From positions 1 to 27,743 of the forward strand of contig JBEVMR010000110.1 of assembly GCA_040508545.1 (NCBI GenBank): a stretch of 27,743 nt of DNA. Reading direction: 5' to 3'. Source of the stretch: VRUE01 sp040508545. Lineage in GTDB: Bacteria > Actinomycetota > Thermoleophilia > Solirubrobacterales > 70-9. The translations under genes and the position numbers were made by a program. Shown in pieces: positions 1 to 8,291 of this stretch. Below the pieces are notes generated by a model. The model had not been told where the DNA came from. It ran no database searches and saw only the letters and a program-made list of their open reading frames with translations. How positions within the stretch are numbered: the stretch's first letter is position 1; each line of letters starts with the position of its first letter.

Positions 1-32
1 CCGAGGCGGTCTGGCGGGTCCCCCTTCTGCGA

Positions 33-38
33 TACCGT
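33..38 (+). promoter_or_regulatory. Putative -10 hexamer of a leaderless promoter (TACCGT)
   Basis: TACCGT fits TANNNT and ends 8 bases before the TTG start at 47. No Shine-Dalgarno sequence is seen. The same geometry recurs before many other genes in the window, which supports the call. No clear -35 is visible. Confidence 0.4.
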
Positions 39-46
39 CGCGACTC

Positions 47-1129
47 TTGAACCGCCTCCTGATCACCGGCGGGGCCGGCTTCGTCGGCTCCAACCTCGCT
101 GTCTCGCTCGCGTCTCGCCACCCGGAGTGGGAAGTGGTCGCGCTCGACAACCTCTACCGCAAGGGCTCGGAGCTGAACCTGCCGCGGCTGGAAGAGGCCG
201 GGGTCGAGTTCGTCAAGGGCGACGTCCGCGAGCCGGGCGACCTCGGCGCGGTCGGGGAGCTGAGCGCGCTGATCGAGTGCTCGGCCGAGCCCTCGGTGAT
301 GAGCGGCGTCGACGGCGACACCGGCTACCTCGTCCACACCAACCTGACCGGCGCCTACAACTGCCTCGAGCTGGCCCGCCGCGACGGCGCCTTCTTCGTC
401 TTTCTCTCGACCAGCCGCGTCTACCCCGTCGCCCCCCAGGTCGAGTTGGCGCTCGAGGAGGCGCCGACCCGCTTCGAGATCGCCGCCGAGCAGGCGGTCC
501 CCGGGGTCTCGCCGGCGGGCATCTCCGAGCGCTTCCCGCTCGACGGCCCCCGCACCCTCTACGGCGCCACCAAGCTCGCCGCCGAGCTGCTGATCGAGGA
601 GTACCGGGCGGGCCTGGAAGTGCCGGCGGTGATCGACCGCTGCGGCGTGATCGCCGGCCCCTGGCAGATGGGCAAGGTCGACCAGGGGGTCTTCTCCTGG
701 TGGCTGCTCAGCCACCACTTCGGCCGGCCGCTCTCCTACATCGGCTACGGCGGCTCGGGCAAGCAGGTCCGCGACCTGCTCCACATCGACGACCTCGTCG
801 ACCTGGTCGAGGAGCAGCTCGGCGACCCCGAGGGCTGGAGCGGCAGCGTCGCCAACGTCGGCGGCGGCCGCGAGTGCAGCCTCTCGCTGCTGGAGACGAC
901 CGCGCTCTGCCGCGAGCTGACCGGCAACGAGATCGAGGTCTCCGCCGACCCCGAGACCCGCCCCGGCGACGTGCCGATCTACCTCTCGGACTGCTCGCGC
1001 CTGCACGCCCGCAGCTCGTGGCGGCCGCGGCGCAGCGCCCGTGACGTGCTCGCCGACCTGCTCGAGTGGACCGTCGCCCACGAGGACGCCGTCGCCGAGG
1101 CGCTCGGCTTCGAGAGGGCCGCGCGATGA
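47..1129 (+). CDS. NAD-dependent nucleotide-sugar epimerase/dehydratase (extended SDR)
   Basis: This 360-residue cytoplasmic enzyme probably interconverts a nucleotide sugar for glycan synthesis. The Rossmann glycine motif TGGAGFVG is at residues 7-14. An AEPSV stretch at 80-84 is in the NAD-contact region, STSRVY is at 121-126, and the catalytic YxxxK pair is Y172/K176. These are hallmarks of the extended SDR family, and the layout resembles CDP-paratose/CDP-tyvelose 2-epimerases, although the substrate cannot be read from sequence. The start is TTG, chosen because the Rossmann strand begins at once and a leaderless-type -10 precedes it. The frame is open to the window edge, so an upstream start cannot be excluded. 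The stop overlaps the next gene in ATGA, so the two are translationally coupled. Confidence 0.85.
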   Translation: MNRLLITGGAGFVGSNLAVSLASRHPEWEVVALDNLYRKGSELNLPRLEEAGVEFVKGDVREPGDLGAVGELSALIECSAEPSVMSGVDGDTGYLVHTNLTGAYNCLELARRDGAFFVFLSTSRVYPVAPQVELALEEAPTRFEIAAEQAVPGVSPAGISERFPLDGPRTLYGATKLAAELLIEEYRAGLEVPAVIDRCGVIAGPWQMGKVDQGVFSWWLLSHHFGRPLSYIGYGGSGKQVRDLLHIDDLVDLVEEQLGDPEGWSGSVANVGGGRECSLSLLETTALCRELTGNEIEVSADPETRPGDVPIYLSDCSRLHARSSWRPRRSARDVLADLLEWTVAHEDAVAEALGFERAAR

Positions 1130-1920
1130 AGCTCTCGGTCGTCATCCCCGCCCACAACGAGGAGGGCACGGTGATCGAGACGCTGTCGGAGATCGTCTCC
1201 AGCCTGGACGGGGAGAAGATCGAGCACGAGGTGATCGTCGTCGACGACTCCAGCACCGACGGCACCGCGGCGCTGGTCGAGGGCTTCTCCGCCGAGCACC
1301 CACAGGTTCGCTGCCTGCCCTCGCCCTACGAAAACGGCTTCGGCTTCGCCGTCCGTGCCGGCCTCGAGTCTTTCGAGGGTGACGCCGTGGCGATCGTGAT
1401 GGCCGACGGCTCCGACAGCCCGCGCGACCTCGTCTCCTACCAGCGCCTGCTCGAAGAAGGCTACGAGTGCGCCTTCGGCTCGCGCTTCGTCCACGGCTCG
1501 GCGGTGATCGACTACCCGCGCTCGAAGCTGATCATGAACCGGATCGTCAACTGGTGCATCCGCGCCCTCTTCCGCCACGGCTACAACGACACCACCAACG
1601 CCTTCAAGGCCTACCGGCGCGAGGTGATCGAAAACGTCCAGCCGTTCCTCTCACATCACTTCAACCTCACGGTCGAGCTGCCGCTGAAGGCGGTCGTGCG
1701 CGGCTACAGCTACGGCATCGTGCCGATCTCCTGGACCAACCGCAAAGCCGGCGTCTCGAAGCTGCGGCTGAACGAGATGGGCAGCCGCTACCTCTTCATC
1801 GTGCTCTACGTCTTCCTCGAGCACCACCTGAGCCGCGGCGACTACCGCCGCGAGGGCGCCGTCGAGGCGCCGCGGCGGCGGGGAATCTGGCGGGCCGGGC
1901 GCCTCCGGGACGGCTCCTAG
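1126..1920 (+). CDS. Family-2 glycosyltransferase (dolichol-phosphate-mannose-synthase-like)
   Basis: This 264-residue GT-A-fold enzyme is expected to move a sugar from a nucleotide donor, probably to polyprenyl phosphate, on the cytoplasmic face of the membrane. Visible motifs are VVIPAHNEE at 5-13, the nucleotide-binding VVDDSSTDGT at 38-47, and MADGSDSP at 92-99 in place of the usual DxD signature of DPM-like enzymes. NAFKAYRR near 158-165 and a basic patch near RKAGVSKLRL are also typical of the family. No C-terminal membrane anchor is evident. The ATG start at 1126 overlaps the upstream stop. A longer frame from 1066 only extends into the epimerase gene and is not used. The membrane protein gene follows after six bases, so this is a three-gene operon. 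Confidence 0.85.
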   Translation: MKLSVVIPAHNEEGTVIETLSEIVSSLDGEKIEHEVIVVDDSSTDGTAALVEGFSAEHPQVRCLPSPYENGFGFAVRAGLESFEGDAVAIVMADGSDSPRDLVSYQRLLEEGYECAFGSRFVHGSAVIDYPRSKLIMNRIVNWCIRALFRHGYNDTTNAFKAYRREVIENVQPFLSHHFNLTVELPLKAVVRGYSYGIVPISWTNRKAGVSKLRLNEMGSRYLFIVLYVFLEHHLSRGDYRREGAVEAPRRRGIWRAGRLRDGS

Positions 1921-1926
1921 CCCCAG

Positions 1927-3630
1927 ATGCAGCGTCAGGCGCGAACGGCAGTCGACTTCCTCGCCACGCCCAGGGGGGCGTGGATCGCGCTGGCGATCGC
2001 GATGGCGCTCTCCGCCGCGCTGATCCTGCTCACCGCCGACGGCGAGAGCTTCGGCATCGACGAGATGTTCTACCTCGGCCGCCTGGTCGAAGACTCGGGC
2101 CGGATCGTCGCCTACGACTCACTCAGCCTCGAATACCTCTTCGGCCCCTACAACGGCCACCTGCAGTTCGGCGGCAAGCTGATCTACGAAGCGACCTTCG
2201 CCCTCTTCGGCGCCAACTACACCGCCTTCGTCGCGGTCAACGTCGCCGCCCTCTGCGCCTCGGTCGGCCTGCTCTTCGAGCTGATGCGGCGCCGAGTCGG
2301 GCCGCTCGGCGCCCTGGCCCCGTGCATCCTGCTCCTCTTCCTCGGCTTTGCGCGCGAGGTCCTGCTCTGGCCCTTCGACGTCCACACGCTCGCCGCGACC
2401 GCACTCGGGCTGGGCGCGGTACTGGCGCTGGAAAGGGAGGACCGCCGCGGCGACGTCCTCGCCTGCCTCCTGATCACGCTCTCGGTCCTGACGATCGAGG
2501 TCGGCCTCGCCCTGCTCGTCGGCATCGCCGTCCTGGTCATGCTGCGAGCGGACCGTTGGCGCCGCGCCTGGATCTTCGTCCTGCCCGTCGCCGTCTACGC
2601 GGCCTGGTGGCTGTGGGCGCGCAAGTTCGGCCAAGAGCAGAGCGCGGCCGAGCTCTCGAACCTGGACCTGATCCCGAAGACGGTCTACCACTCGGCAGCC
2701 GTGGTCCTCGGCGCGCTGACCGGCACCAACCCGGTGATCCCGGCCACCTACATAACCGCCGTCACCTGGTTCGGTAAAGGCCTGGCGGTGCTCGCCGCGG
2801 TGGCCCTGGTGGTTCGCCTCTGGCTGGGGGCGATCCCGCGCGCTCTCTGGGCCTGGCTCGCCGTGATCCTCTTCTACTGGGTGACGATGGCGGTCGCCGC
2901 CAGGCCGCCCGAAGCGACGCGCTACGTCTTCTTCGGCGCCGTCGGCCTGCTCCTGCTCGGCGCCGAGGGGATGCGCGGCCGGATCGGGCCGCGGGTCACG
3001 GCCGGCCTCTTCGTCATCGCCCTGCTCGCCCTCCCCGCCAACATCGCCCAGCTGCGCAGCGGCCACGAGACCGACGTCCTCCACCGCGACGCCGGCGTCA
3101 GCCGGGCCGAGTTCGCGATGCTCGAGCTGGCCGGGAACCGGGTCGACCCGGAATACATCGCCTCCGCCGACCCGAACGTCGCCGCCGTCGGCGGCGGCCT
3201 CTTCATCGGCGTCCCCGCCGGCGCCTACCTGCGGTCGGTCGAGCGCAACGGCTCGCCCGCTTTCACTCTCGGGGAGCTCCGCGCCCAACCCGAGGAGCTG
3301 CGCCGGATCGCCGACGTGACCCTCGCCAGCGCGATCGGGCTGCGATCCGAGGTGGTCCAGCCGCCGGTCGGCGCCGGCCGCTGCCGGGTCTTCGCGCCGG
3401 CCCAGGGCTCCCCCACCGCCTCCTTCCCGCTCAGGCCCGGGATCGTGTTCGGCCCGGCCGGCGGGGAAGCCGTGGCCGTCGGCCTGCGGCGCTTCGCCGA
3501 CGAGCAGAGCGGCGAGCTGGAAGAGGTGCCCGCCGGCACCTGGCGACGGCTCGAGATCCCCGCGGACGCGGCGCCGGAGCCCTGGCGAGCCGTGATCGAC
3601 GCGCCGACGCGCGTCTGCCCAGATCGCTAA
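1927..3630 (+). CDS. Polytopic membrane protein, putative GT-C-type glycosyltransferase (paralogue of 4593-6287)
   Basis: The protein has 567 residues. One hydrophobic segment lies near 18-36, followed by about nine or ten more up to roughly residue 370, then a soluble extracytoplasmic C-terminal domain of about 190 residues. An acidic pair, D45-E46 in FGIDEMFYL, follows the first membrane segment, where GT-C enzymes such as ArnT and PMT carry their catalytic acid. That functional reading is inference. The protein is clearly paralogous to the minus-strand protein at 4593-6287: both share NGHLQ, GANY, RRRVGPL, EDRRGDVL/DDRRGDVL, ADRWRR/PDRWRR and a C-terminal PADAAPEPW/PPDAAPDRW segment. The gene follows the GT2 by six bases. 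Its TAA stop overlaps the TAG stop of the convergent gene in CTAA. Confidence 0.75.
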   Translation: MQRQARTAVDFLATPRGAWIALAIAMALSAALILLTADGESFGIDEMFYLGRLVEDSGRIVAYDSLSLEYLFGPYNGHLQFGGKLIYEATFALFGANYTAFVAVNVAALCASVGLLFELMRRRVGPLGALAPCILLLFLGFAREVLLWPFDVHTLAATALGLGAVLALEREDRRGDVLACLLITLSVLTIEVGLALLVGIAVLVMLRADRWRRAWIFVLPVAVYAAWWLWARKFGQEQSAAELSNLDLIPKTVYHSAAVVLGALTGTNPVIPATYITAVTWFGKGLAVLAAVALVVRLWLGAIPRALWAWLAVILFYWVTMAVAARPPEATRYVFFGAVGLLLLGAEGMRGRIGPRVTAGLFVIALLALPANIAQLRSGHETDVLHRDAGVSRAEFAMLELAGNRVDPEYIASADPNVAAVGGGLFIGVPAGAYLRSVERNGSPAFTLGELRAQPEELRRIADVTLASAIGLRSEVVQPPVGAGRCRVFAPAQGSPTASFPLRPGIVFGPAGGEAVAVGLRRFADEQSGELEEVPAGTWRRLEIPADAAPEPWRAVIDAPTRVCPDR

Positions 3631-4538
3631 CCGATCACGGCACTGCGCGAGAGAAGAGTCGCAACGCGCTGGATAACTACATCGGGTTCGCGCTCGAGCC
3701 GATGGCCCGTCACGCGAATCATCTCCACTCCATGCAACTTCAGCTCCTCTTGGCGAAGGCGATCGCGCTCGAAGGCACGACGGCTGCCATGGGTCTCGTA
3801 GGCGTCGAGTTCGACGGCGAAGCGCTCCGTCTCCCAGTAGACGTCCAGCTCGTACCCCGCGACGTTGTAGCCAGTCGCAGGTGAAGGCAGGCACGCACTC
3901 CGCACTAGCTCGAGAAAACGCCGCTCGAGGCCCGAGCGGGTGAAGGGAGGTTGGCGGTAGAGAGCGAGGGCTCTGCGCAGGCGCCCAGCCCCCGGATGAC
4001 CGCCGGCACGGGCAAGGAGCGCATCGACTGCCCGCAGGTCGAAGAGGCGGAGCTCTTCGCTGCGCTCGATGGCGCTGTCGAGACGTTCCGGGCCCAGAAT
4101 CGCCGCCAGGTCAAGGAGCGTGCGCGGCACCGCGGTCACCGGAATGCATTCGCGGAGGTCTCGGTCGGCCTCGGCGAGGGCCGCGTAATGGAGTCGGAGA
4201 TCGGACCTGGCATGGCGACGACGAACGGGGACGGTGACATCGAGGGAGTCAGGACGGCGCTTGATCAGTCCCCAGATCCACGCCGCAGCCCGGTGGCTTC
4301 CAACCGCATTTGCCCCGCACGAGAGGGTCGCCGCAAGGCACCGGCTTTGCCACGTGAGCGGTCGATGACCGACCGCATAGACGCCGCGATGAAGCTGCTG
4401 CAGGCGTCCCGAGGCTTTTGCGTAGGCGATCGCGTTCCGCGAATACCCCAACGCAATCAGCTGTCGCGCCGCGACCACGCCATGCTGACACCCGGCCAGC
4501 GCCGCCAACTCGTGATGCGTTCGTCCTTTGTCCCCCAT
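3627..4538 (-). CDS. AbiEi-like winged-helix protein with C-terminal DUF559 (Vsr-like nuclease fold) domain
   Basis: The 303-residue protein begins with a winged-helix region (about 8-60: LAALAGCQHGVVAARQLIAL, then LHRGVYAVGH) like the N-terminal domain of type IV AbiEi antitoxins. It ends with a DUF559/Vsr-like PD-(D/E)xK region (about 215-295), visible as GYELDVYW, FAVELDAYETHG and MIRVTGHRL. Such AbiEi-DUF559 proteins are common single genes in actinobacteria and their role is not settled. No AbiEii nucleotidyltransferase toxin is adjacent. A 14-bp inverted repeat encloses the start codon. The gene lies 54 bases after the membrane protein gene upstream. Its sequence looks less GC-rich than its neighbours by eye, which hints at transfer. 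The start is ATG. Confidence 0.75.
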   Translation of the reverse strand: MGDKGRTHHELAALAGCQHGVVAARQLIALGYSRNAIAYAKASGRLQQLHRGVYAVGHRPLTWQSRCLAATLSCGANAVGSHRAAAWIWGLIKRRPDSLDVTVPVRRRHARSDLRLHYAALAEADRDLRECIPVTAVPRTLLDLAAILGPERLDSAIERSEELRLFDLRAVDALLARAGGHPGAGRLRRALALYRQPPFTRSGLERRFLELVRSACLPSPATGYNVAGYELDVYWETERFAVELDAYETHGSRRAFERDRLRQEELKLHGVEMIRVTGHRLEREPDVVIQRVATLLSRSAVIG

Positions 4539-4558
4539 AGGCGTACAAAGGACGAACG
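4518..4558. promoter_or_regulatory. 14-bp inverted repeat enclosing the start codon of the AbiEi-like gene
   Basis: The arms CGTTCGTCCTTTGT (4518-4531) and ACAAAGGACGAACG (4545-4558) are perfect reverse complements separated by 13 bases. The minus-strand ATG at 4538-4536 lies in the loop, so one arm encodes DKGRT of the protein and the other is leader. It could be an autoregulatory operator, since AbiEi is known to bind inverted repeats at its own promoter, or an mRNA hairpin that presents the start codon in its loop. A possible -10 (TAGCTT, 4595-4590) lies upstream. Confidence 0.6.
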
Positions 4559-4592
4559 GGCTGGTGGTTCTCCCCCCTGGATCGAGGCGAAG

Positions 4593-6287
4593 CTAGCGTC
4601 CGAGAGGGCAGGCGTAAACCGGGCCGTCGACAACCACCCACCAGCGATCTGGGGCCGCATCGGGTGGGAACGTCACCTGCGCCCACTTCCCTGGCGGCAG
4701 CTCGCCCAGCACCAACCCCGGGCCGCCCTTGCCGAAGCGGCCCACGGCGACCTCGACCGGCCGCGCCGCGCGCGAGCCGAGCAGGGCGCCCCGGCGCGGC
4801 GGGAAGAAGAAGACGCCCGACCCCGGCCTGCCCTCGAGCGAGCTCGGGCAGGCGGCGGGCTCGGCCGGGGCCGGCGCGGGCTCCAGCTCGAGGCCGAGGG
4901 CGCCGACCAGGCTCGCGTCGGCGATTTCCCGCCGCTGCTGGCTCTCCCCCCGGAGCTCGTCGAGCGGCATCCCAAGCGGGCCGAAGCGCTCCGCCGCTTC
5001 CAGGTAGTCGCCCGCTTCCAGCGGGGTGAAGACGCTGCCGCCGATGTCGGTGACGCGTTTGTCCTTGCCGGGCGCGTACCCCGGCGGGATCGGGCCGCGG
5101 ACGAGGTCCAGCATCGCGTACTCGACCCGGCTGGTCGTCGCGTCGTTCAGCTGCGGGCCGCGGCCGTCGTAGAGCTTCGCCACGTTCGGCGGGATCGCCA
5201 GCGCGACGACGGCAAGCGCGGCCAGCACGGCGACGGTCGGCAGCCTCGCCCCGGCGAGCGCGTCGGCGGCGACGAGGAAGACGAGCAGCGTGCCGACGAA
5301 GATGTAGCGGGAGGAATCCGGGGCGCGGCCGCCGAGGGCGATCAGCACCCAGTAGGCGACAGCTACGCCGAGGAAGACCCAGAGCGTGCGGGGCACGCCG
5401 CCGCGCGATACGCGCCAGACCAGGGCGACCACGGCGAGGGCGGCCAGTGCCGACCCCCAGCCGGTGATCCCGGTGGTCGGCTCGAAGACGCCGGGGCCGG
5501 TGTGGTTGAGGCCGAAGACCGAGCCGGCGATCGCGGCGACGGCGTCGGTGATCGTCATCGGGATCAGCTTCACGTTGGAGAGCTCGATCGTCGGCTGGTC
5601 GAAGTCCTGGGCCCAGAGCCACCAGCCGGCGTAGAGGGCGACTGGGACGAGGACGATCCAGATGCGGCGCCAGCGATCCGGCCGCAGCAGTATCGAGAGC
5701 CCGACGCCGGCGACGAAAGCGAGGCCGAGCTCGATCATCGCGACCGAGAGGACGAGCAGGAGGCAGGTGAGCACGTCCCCCCTGCGGTCGTCGCGCTGCA
5801 TGACGAGGATCGCCCCCAGCCCAAGGGCGAGCGCGTAGATCGTGTGCAGGTCGAAAGCCCAGAGGAACGACTCCCAGGCATAGCCGAGGAAGAGCAGCGA
5901 GAGGCAGGGGACGAGCGCGACCAGCGGCCCGACCCGCCTGCGGGCGAGCTCGAAGAAGAGGGCGACGCAGGCCATCACCCCGGCGACGTCGAAGGCGCGG
6001 AAGACGGCGTAGTTGGCGCCGAAGGTCTCGAAGATCCCGCGATAGGTCAGCTTGCCGAGCAGCTGCAGGTGGCCGTTGCTCGGCGCGAAGAAGTATTCGA
6101 GCCCACCCGAGGGGCTGATGTCCCCCGTCCCGCGCACGACGAACTGGGCGTAGTAGAAGATGTCGTCGTTGACGAAGGTGAGGCCGTTGCCGGCGATCAT
6201 CATCCAGGTCGCCGAGACGCACATCGCCGCCAGCAGCAGCAGCCAGGCGAGGTGGTACTCGCCGATCGCCTCGACCCGGGCCCCCAT
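4593..6287 (-). CDS. Polytopic membrane protein, putative GT-C-type glycosyltransferase (paralogue of 1927-3630)
   Basis: The protein has 564 residues: a first membrane segment near 13-32, about ten further hydrophobic segments, and a C-terminal extracytoplasmic domain. The acidic motif TFVNDDIFYY (D41-D42) is in the position of the GT-C catalytic acid. It shares long blocks with the plus-strand protein at 1927-3630, including ELARRRVGPL, DDRRGDVL, WWLWAQ, the EYAMLDL/EFAMLEL block and the final domain ending in a Cys-Pro. The ATG at 6287 overlaps the stop of the upstream gene in TGATG, so translation is coupled. The frame stays open far upstream, but that part is only a shadow of the neighbouring gene. 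The specific sugar substrate is unknown. Confidence 0.75.
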   Translation of the reverse strand: MGARVEAIGEYHLAWLLLLAAMCVSATWMMIAGNGLTFVNDDIFYYAQFVVRGTGDISPSGGLEYFFAPSNGHLQLLGKLTYRGIFETFGANYAVFRAFDVAGVMACVALFFELARRRVGPLVALVPCLSLLFLGYAWESFLWAFDLHTIYALALGLGAILVMQRDDRRGDVLTCLLLVLSVAMIELGLAFVAGVGLSILLRPDRWRRIWIVLVPVALYAGWWLWAQDFDQPTIELSNVKLIPMTITDAVAAIAGSVFGLNHTGPGVFEPTTGITGWGSALAALAVVALVWRVSRGGVPRTLWVFLGVAVAYWVLIALGGRAPDSSRYIFVGTLLVFLVAADALAGARLPTVAVLAALAVVALAIPPNVAKLYDGRGPQLNDATTSRVEYAMLDLVRGPIPPGYAPGKDKRVTDIGGSVFTPLEAGDYLEAAERFGPLGMPLDELRGESQQRREIADASLVGALGLELEPAPAPAEPAACPSSLEGRPGSGVFFFPPRRGALLGSRAARPVEVAVGRFGKGGPGLVLGELPPGKWAQVTFPPDAAPDRWWVVVDGPVYACPLGR

Positions 6288-8239
6288 CAGGAGCCCTGCT
6301 TGGGCAGCTTCAACTCGAACTGGCCCGAGGTCCCGACGGTTTCGAAATCTTCGAAGATGTAGTCGGTGAGGGCCGTGTCCGGGGCGGCCTTTTCGAAGAG
6401 CCAGAGGCTCGCGACCTTCTCGTTGTAGAGGACGCAGGGGCGCGGCGAGGCGCGAAGCTGAGCGAGGATGCGGTTCTGCCCGTCCTCGTCGAGGGCCGCG
6501 ATCCAGGCTCCCGGGGCCGACGGCTTCGGCGGGTCGATCGAGGACCAGAGGTAGAGGCTGTCGACGTTGGGATAGCCGATGAACGCGGTGCAATCGTTCT
6601 CTTCGAGGAAGTCGACGACGCCGACGTATTCGTCCACCTGCTCGGGCGCCAAGTGCACGGCGCCGGCGCCGGCGAACGGCAGTGAGGGCCATTCGCCGTA
6701 GGTGACGGCGTCGGATGCCGCCGGCAGGACGATCTGGCCGAGGCCGAGCATGCCGACCAGGGCCGCTCCGGCGACGGCGACGACCGACTTGAAGCGCGCC
6801 AGCTCGAGCTCGCCGCGTGCCGCGCTCCAGGCTCGCAGCGAGGTCAGCGCATCGGCGATGCAGAGCGCCCCTACCGGCACGAACATCATCGAGGCGACGC
6901 CGATCTGGGCGCCGGGAACGGGGTAGACGCCGAGCACGGAGGCGGCGGCGACCGCCGGCAGGGCGACGCGCAGGAATCGCTTGAAGGGGGGCTCGAGGGC
7001 GCCGCTCGGGGGGATCGCGGCGACCCAGGCGAGCAGCAGCGGCAGGACGACGGGCGGGGTGCTGGGGTTGAGCCCGAAGGGAGTCGCGTGGCCGATCGTC
7101 AGCCAGATCGTCAGGCCGGCGAGGACGCGCAGCAGAGCAGGCCACAGCGCCGGCTCGCCGGCGCGCGCGGAGCGCAGCTTCGCGCTCAGCACCGCCGCTG
7201 CCAGCGCCGCCGCGCCCCAGTAGACCGCCTGCGCGGGAGTCGGAAAGGCGCCGGCGGCGACGTTGCGGACGTTCAGCGCCTGCACGATCATGCCGTCGTA
7301 GAGGTCGGCCGGGCCCGTCCCCAGCACCATGATCGCGGCGAGGATCGCGGCGATCGCGGCGAGGCAGCCGGCGGCGGCGGCGAGCAGCCAGCGACCGAGC
7401 TCGGGCTGCTCCTCCCCGCGCTGCGCTCGCAGCGGCCAGGCAGCGGCGATGACCGCGGCGGACCCGAGCTCGTGCATCGCGATGAACGTCCGCACCCAGT
7501 CCTCGCGCAGGTCCGATGCCATCACCACGAACGGCATCGCCAGGAAGACGGCGATCACCGGCCAGCGCAGCCAGGCGCGGCTCAGCGGCGCGTAGGTCAG
7601 CGCCGCCGCCAGGACGACGCCGGCGATCGCGTAGGCGCCGAAGTTGATCTTGGTCATCAGCGCCGCCGCCAGCAGCGCGCCGGCGAGCCCACCCCAGAGC
7701 GCTATGCGGCGGCCCGGCCCCGCCACGGCGGCGAAGACGAAACCGCCGAGCAGGAGGACGAGCAGGCCGTGGGGGTGCATCGGCTCGGGAAAGAGCGCGT
7801 AGAGGGCGGCGAAGGAGACGATCATCGCGGCCCCGCCGAGCAGGAGGCTGCGGGTGAGGCGCTGGCAGGCGACGCCGAGCAGGAGGCTGGTGGCAACCCA
7901 GAGGACGATCACGATCGAGCGGCTCGCCTCGGTGGTGATCTCGATTCCGCTGAGCGAGAAGAAGCCGCCGAAGAGCTCGAAGTAGAACGGCCCGTAGGGC
8001 GAGAAGACGTCGGTGTAGAGCGCGTCGCCGCCGACGAACGAGTGCAGCGAGACGAGCAGCGTCCCCTCGTCGTCGTAGTCGACGAAGGTGGTGAAGATCG
8101 CCATGTAGGCGGCGAACGCGGCGCCGAGCGCGATCACGGCGTAGAGCGCGATCGCCCTGATCGCGGGATCCGCGGCGAGCTCGGCCCAGATGGACTCCCG
8201 CTCCGGCTTGGGAGATGTTTGGGATGGCCCCCCGGTCAT
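6287..8239 (-). CDS. Integral membrane glycosyltransferase-like protein (GT39/ArnT-like)
   Basis: This 650-residue protein has a cytoplasmic N-terminus, a first membrane segment near 30-50, and then DYDDEG at 54-59 at the start of the first outside loop. That is the usual site of the catalytic acid in lipid-linked-sugar GT-C transferases. Around ten hydrophobic segments follow, and the last 150 or so residues are soluble (EQVDEYVGVVDFLEENDC and onward). It probably transfers a sugar from polyprenyl phosphate to an extracytoplasmic acceptor, matching the GT2 encoded just upstream; this is inference. The ATG is at 8239, 52 bases after the GT2 stop, and the 3' end overlaps the next gene in TGATG. 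It is not obviously paralogous to its two membrane-protein neighbours outside the acidic motif. Confidence 0.72.
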   Translation of the reverse strand: MTGGPSQTSPKPERESIWAELAADPAIRAIALYAVIALGAAFAAYMAIFTTFVDYDDEGTLLVSLHSFVGGDALYTDVFSPYGPFYFELFGGFFSLSGIEITTEASRSIVIVLWVATSLLLGVACQRLTRSLLLGGAAMIVSFAALYALFPEPMHPHGLLVLLLGGFVFAAVAGPGRRIALWGGLAGALLAAALMTKINFGAYAIAGVVLAAALTYAPLSRAWLRWPVIAVFLAMPFVVMASDLREDWVRTFIAMHELGSAAVIAAAWPLRAQRGEEQPELGRWLLAAAAGCLAAIAAILAAIMVLGTGPADLYDGMIVQALNVRNVAAGAFPTPAQAVYWGAAALAAAVLSAKLRSARAGEPALWPALLRVLAGLTIWLTIGHATPFGLNPSTPPVVLPLLLAWVAAIPPSGALEPPFKRFLRVALPAVAAASVLGVYPVPGAQIGVASMMFVPVGALCIADALTSLRAWSAARGELELARFKSVVAVAGAALVGMLGLGQIVLPAASDAVTYGEWPSLPFAGAGAVHLAPEQVDEYVGVVDFLEENDCTAFIGYPNVDSLYLWSSIDPPKPSAPGAWIAALDEDGQNRILAQLRASPRPCVLYNEKVASLWLFEKAAPDTALTDYIFEDFETVGTSGQFELKLPKQGS

Positions 8240-8249
8240 CGGGCGGCGG

Positions 8250-8255
8250 ACGATA
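8250..8255 (-). promoter_or_regulatory. Possible internal -10 hexamer (TATCGT)
   Basis: TATCGT on the minus strand ends 10 bases before the ATG at 8239, in the 52-base gap after the GT2 gene. The spacing is slightly longer than at the other leaderless-type sites, so this is tentative. Confidence 0.2.
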
Positions 8256-8291
8256 TCTGGCCCGCTGGTCGCCCAGCGAGGGCGGGCGCGC

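Noticed and set aside
3601..3660. Terminator between the convergent membrane protein and DUF559 genes
   Set aside because: The stop codons overlap and no hairpin with a T-tract is visible at the junction.
2119..3894. Long minus-strand open frame opposite the plus-strand membrane protein
   Set aside because: It crosses two convergent genes, is rich in E, D, G, A and R with no domains, and mirrors the coding frame of the paralogous membrane protein.
3951..6362. Very long open frame (about 800 codons) on the plus strand opposite the membrane protein genes
   Set aside because: It is a shadow produced by high GC at third positions. It reads as charged, low-complexity sequence without a family signature, while the minus frame encodes a clear membrane protein with a paralogue.
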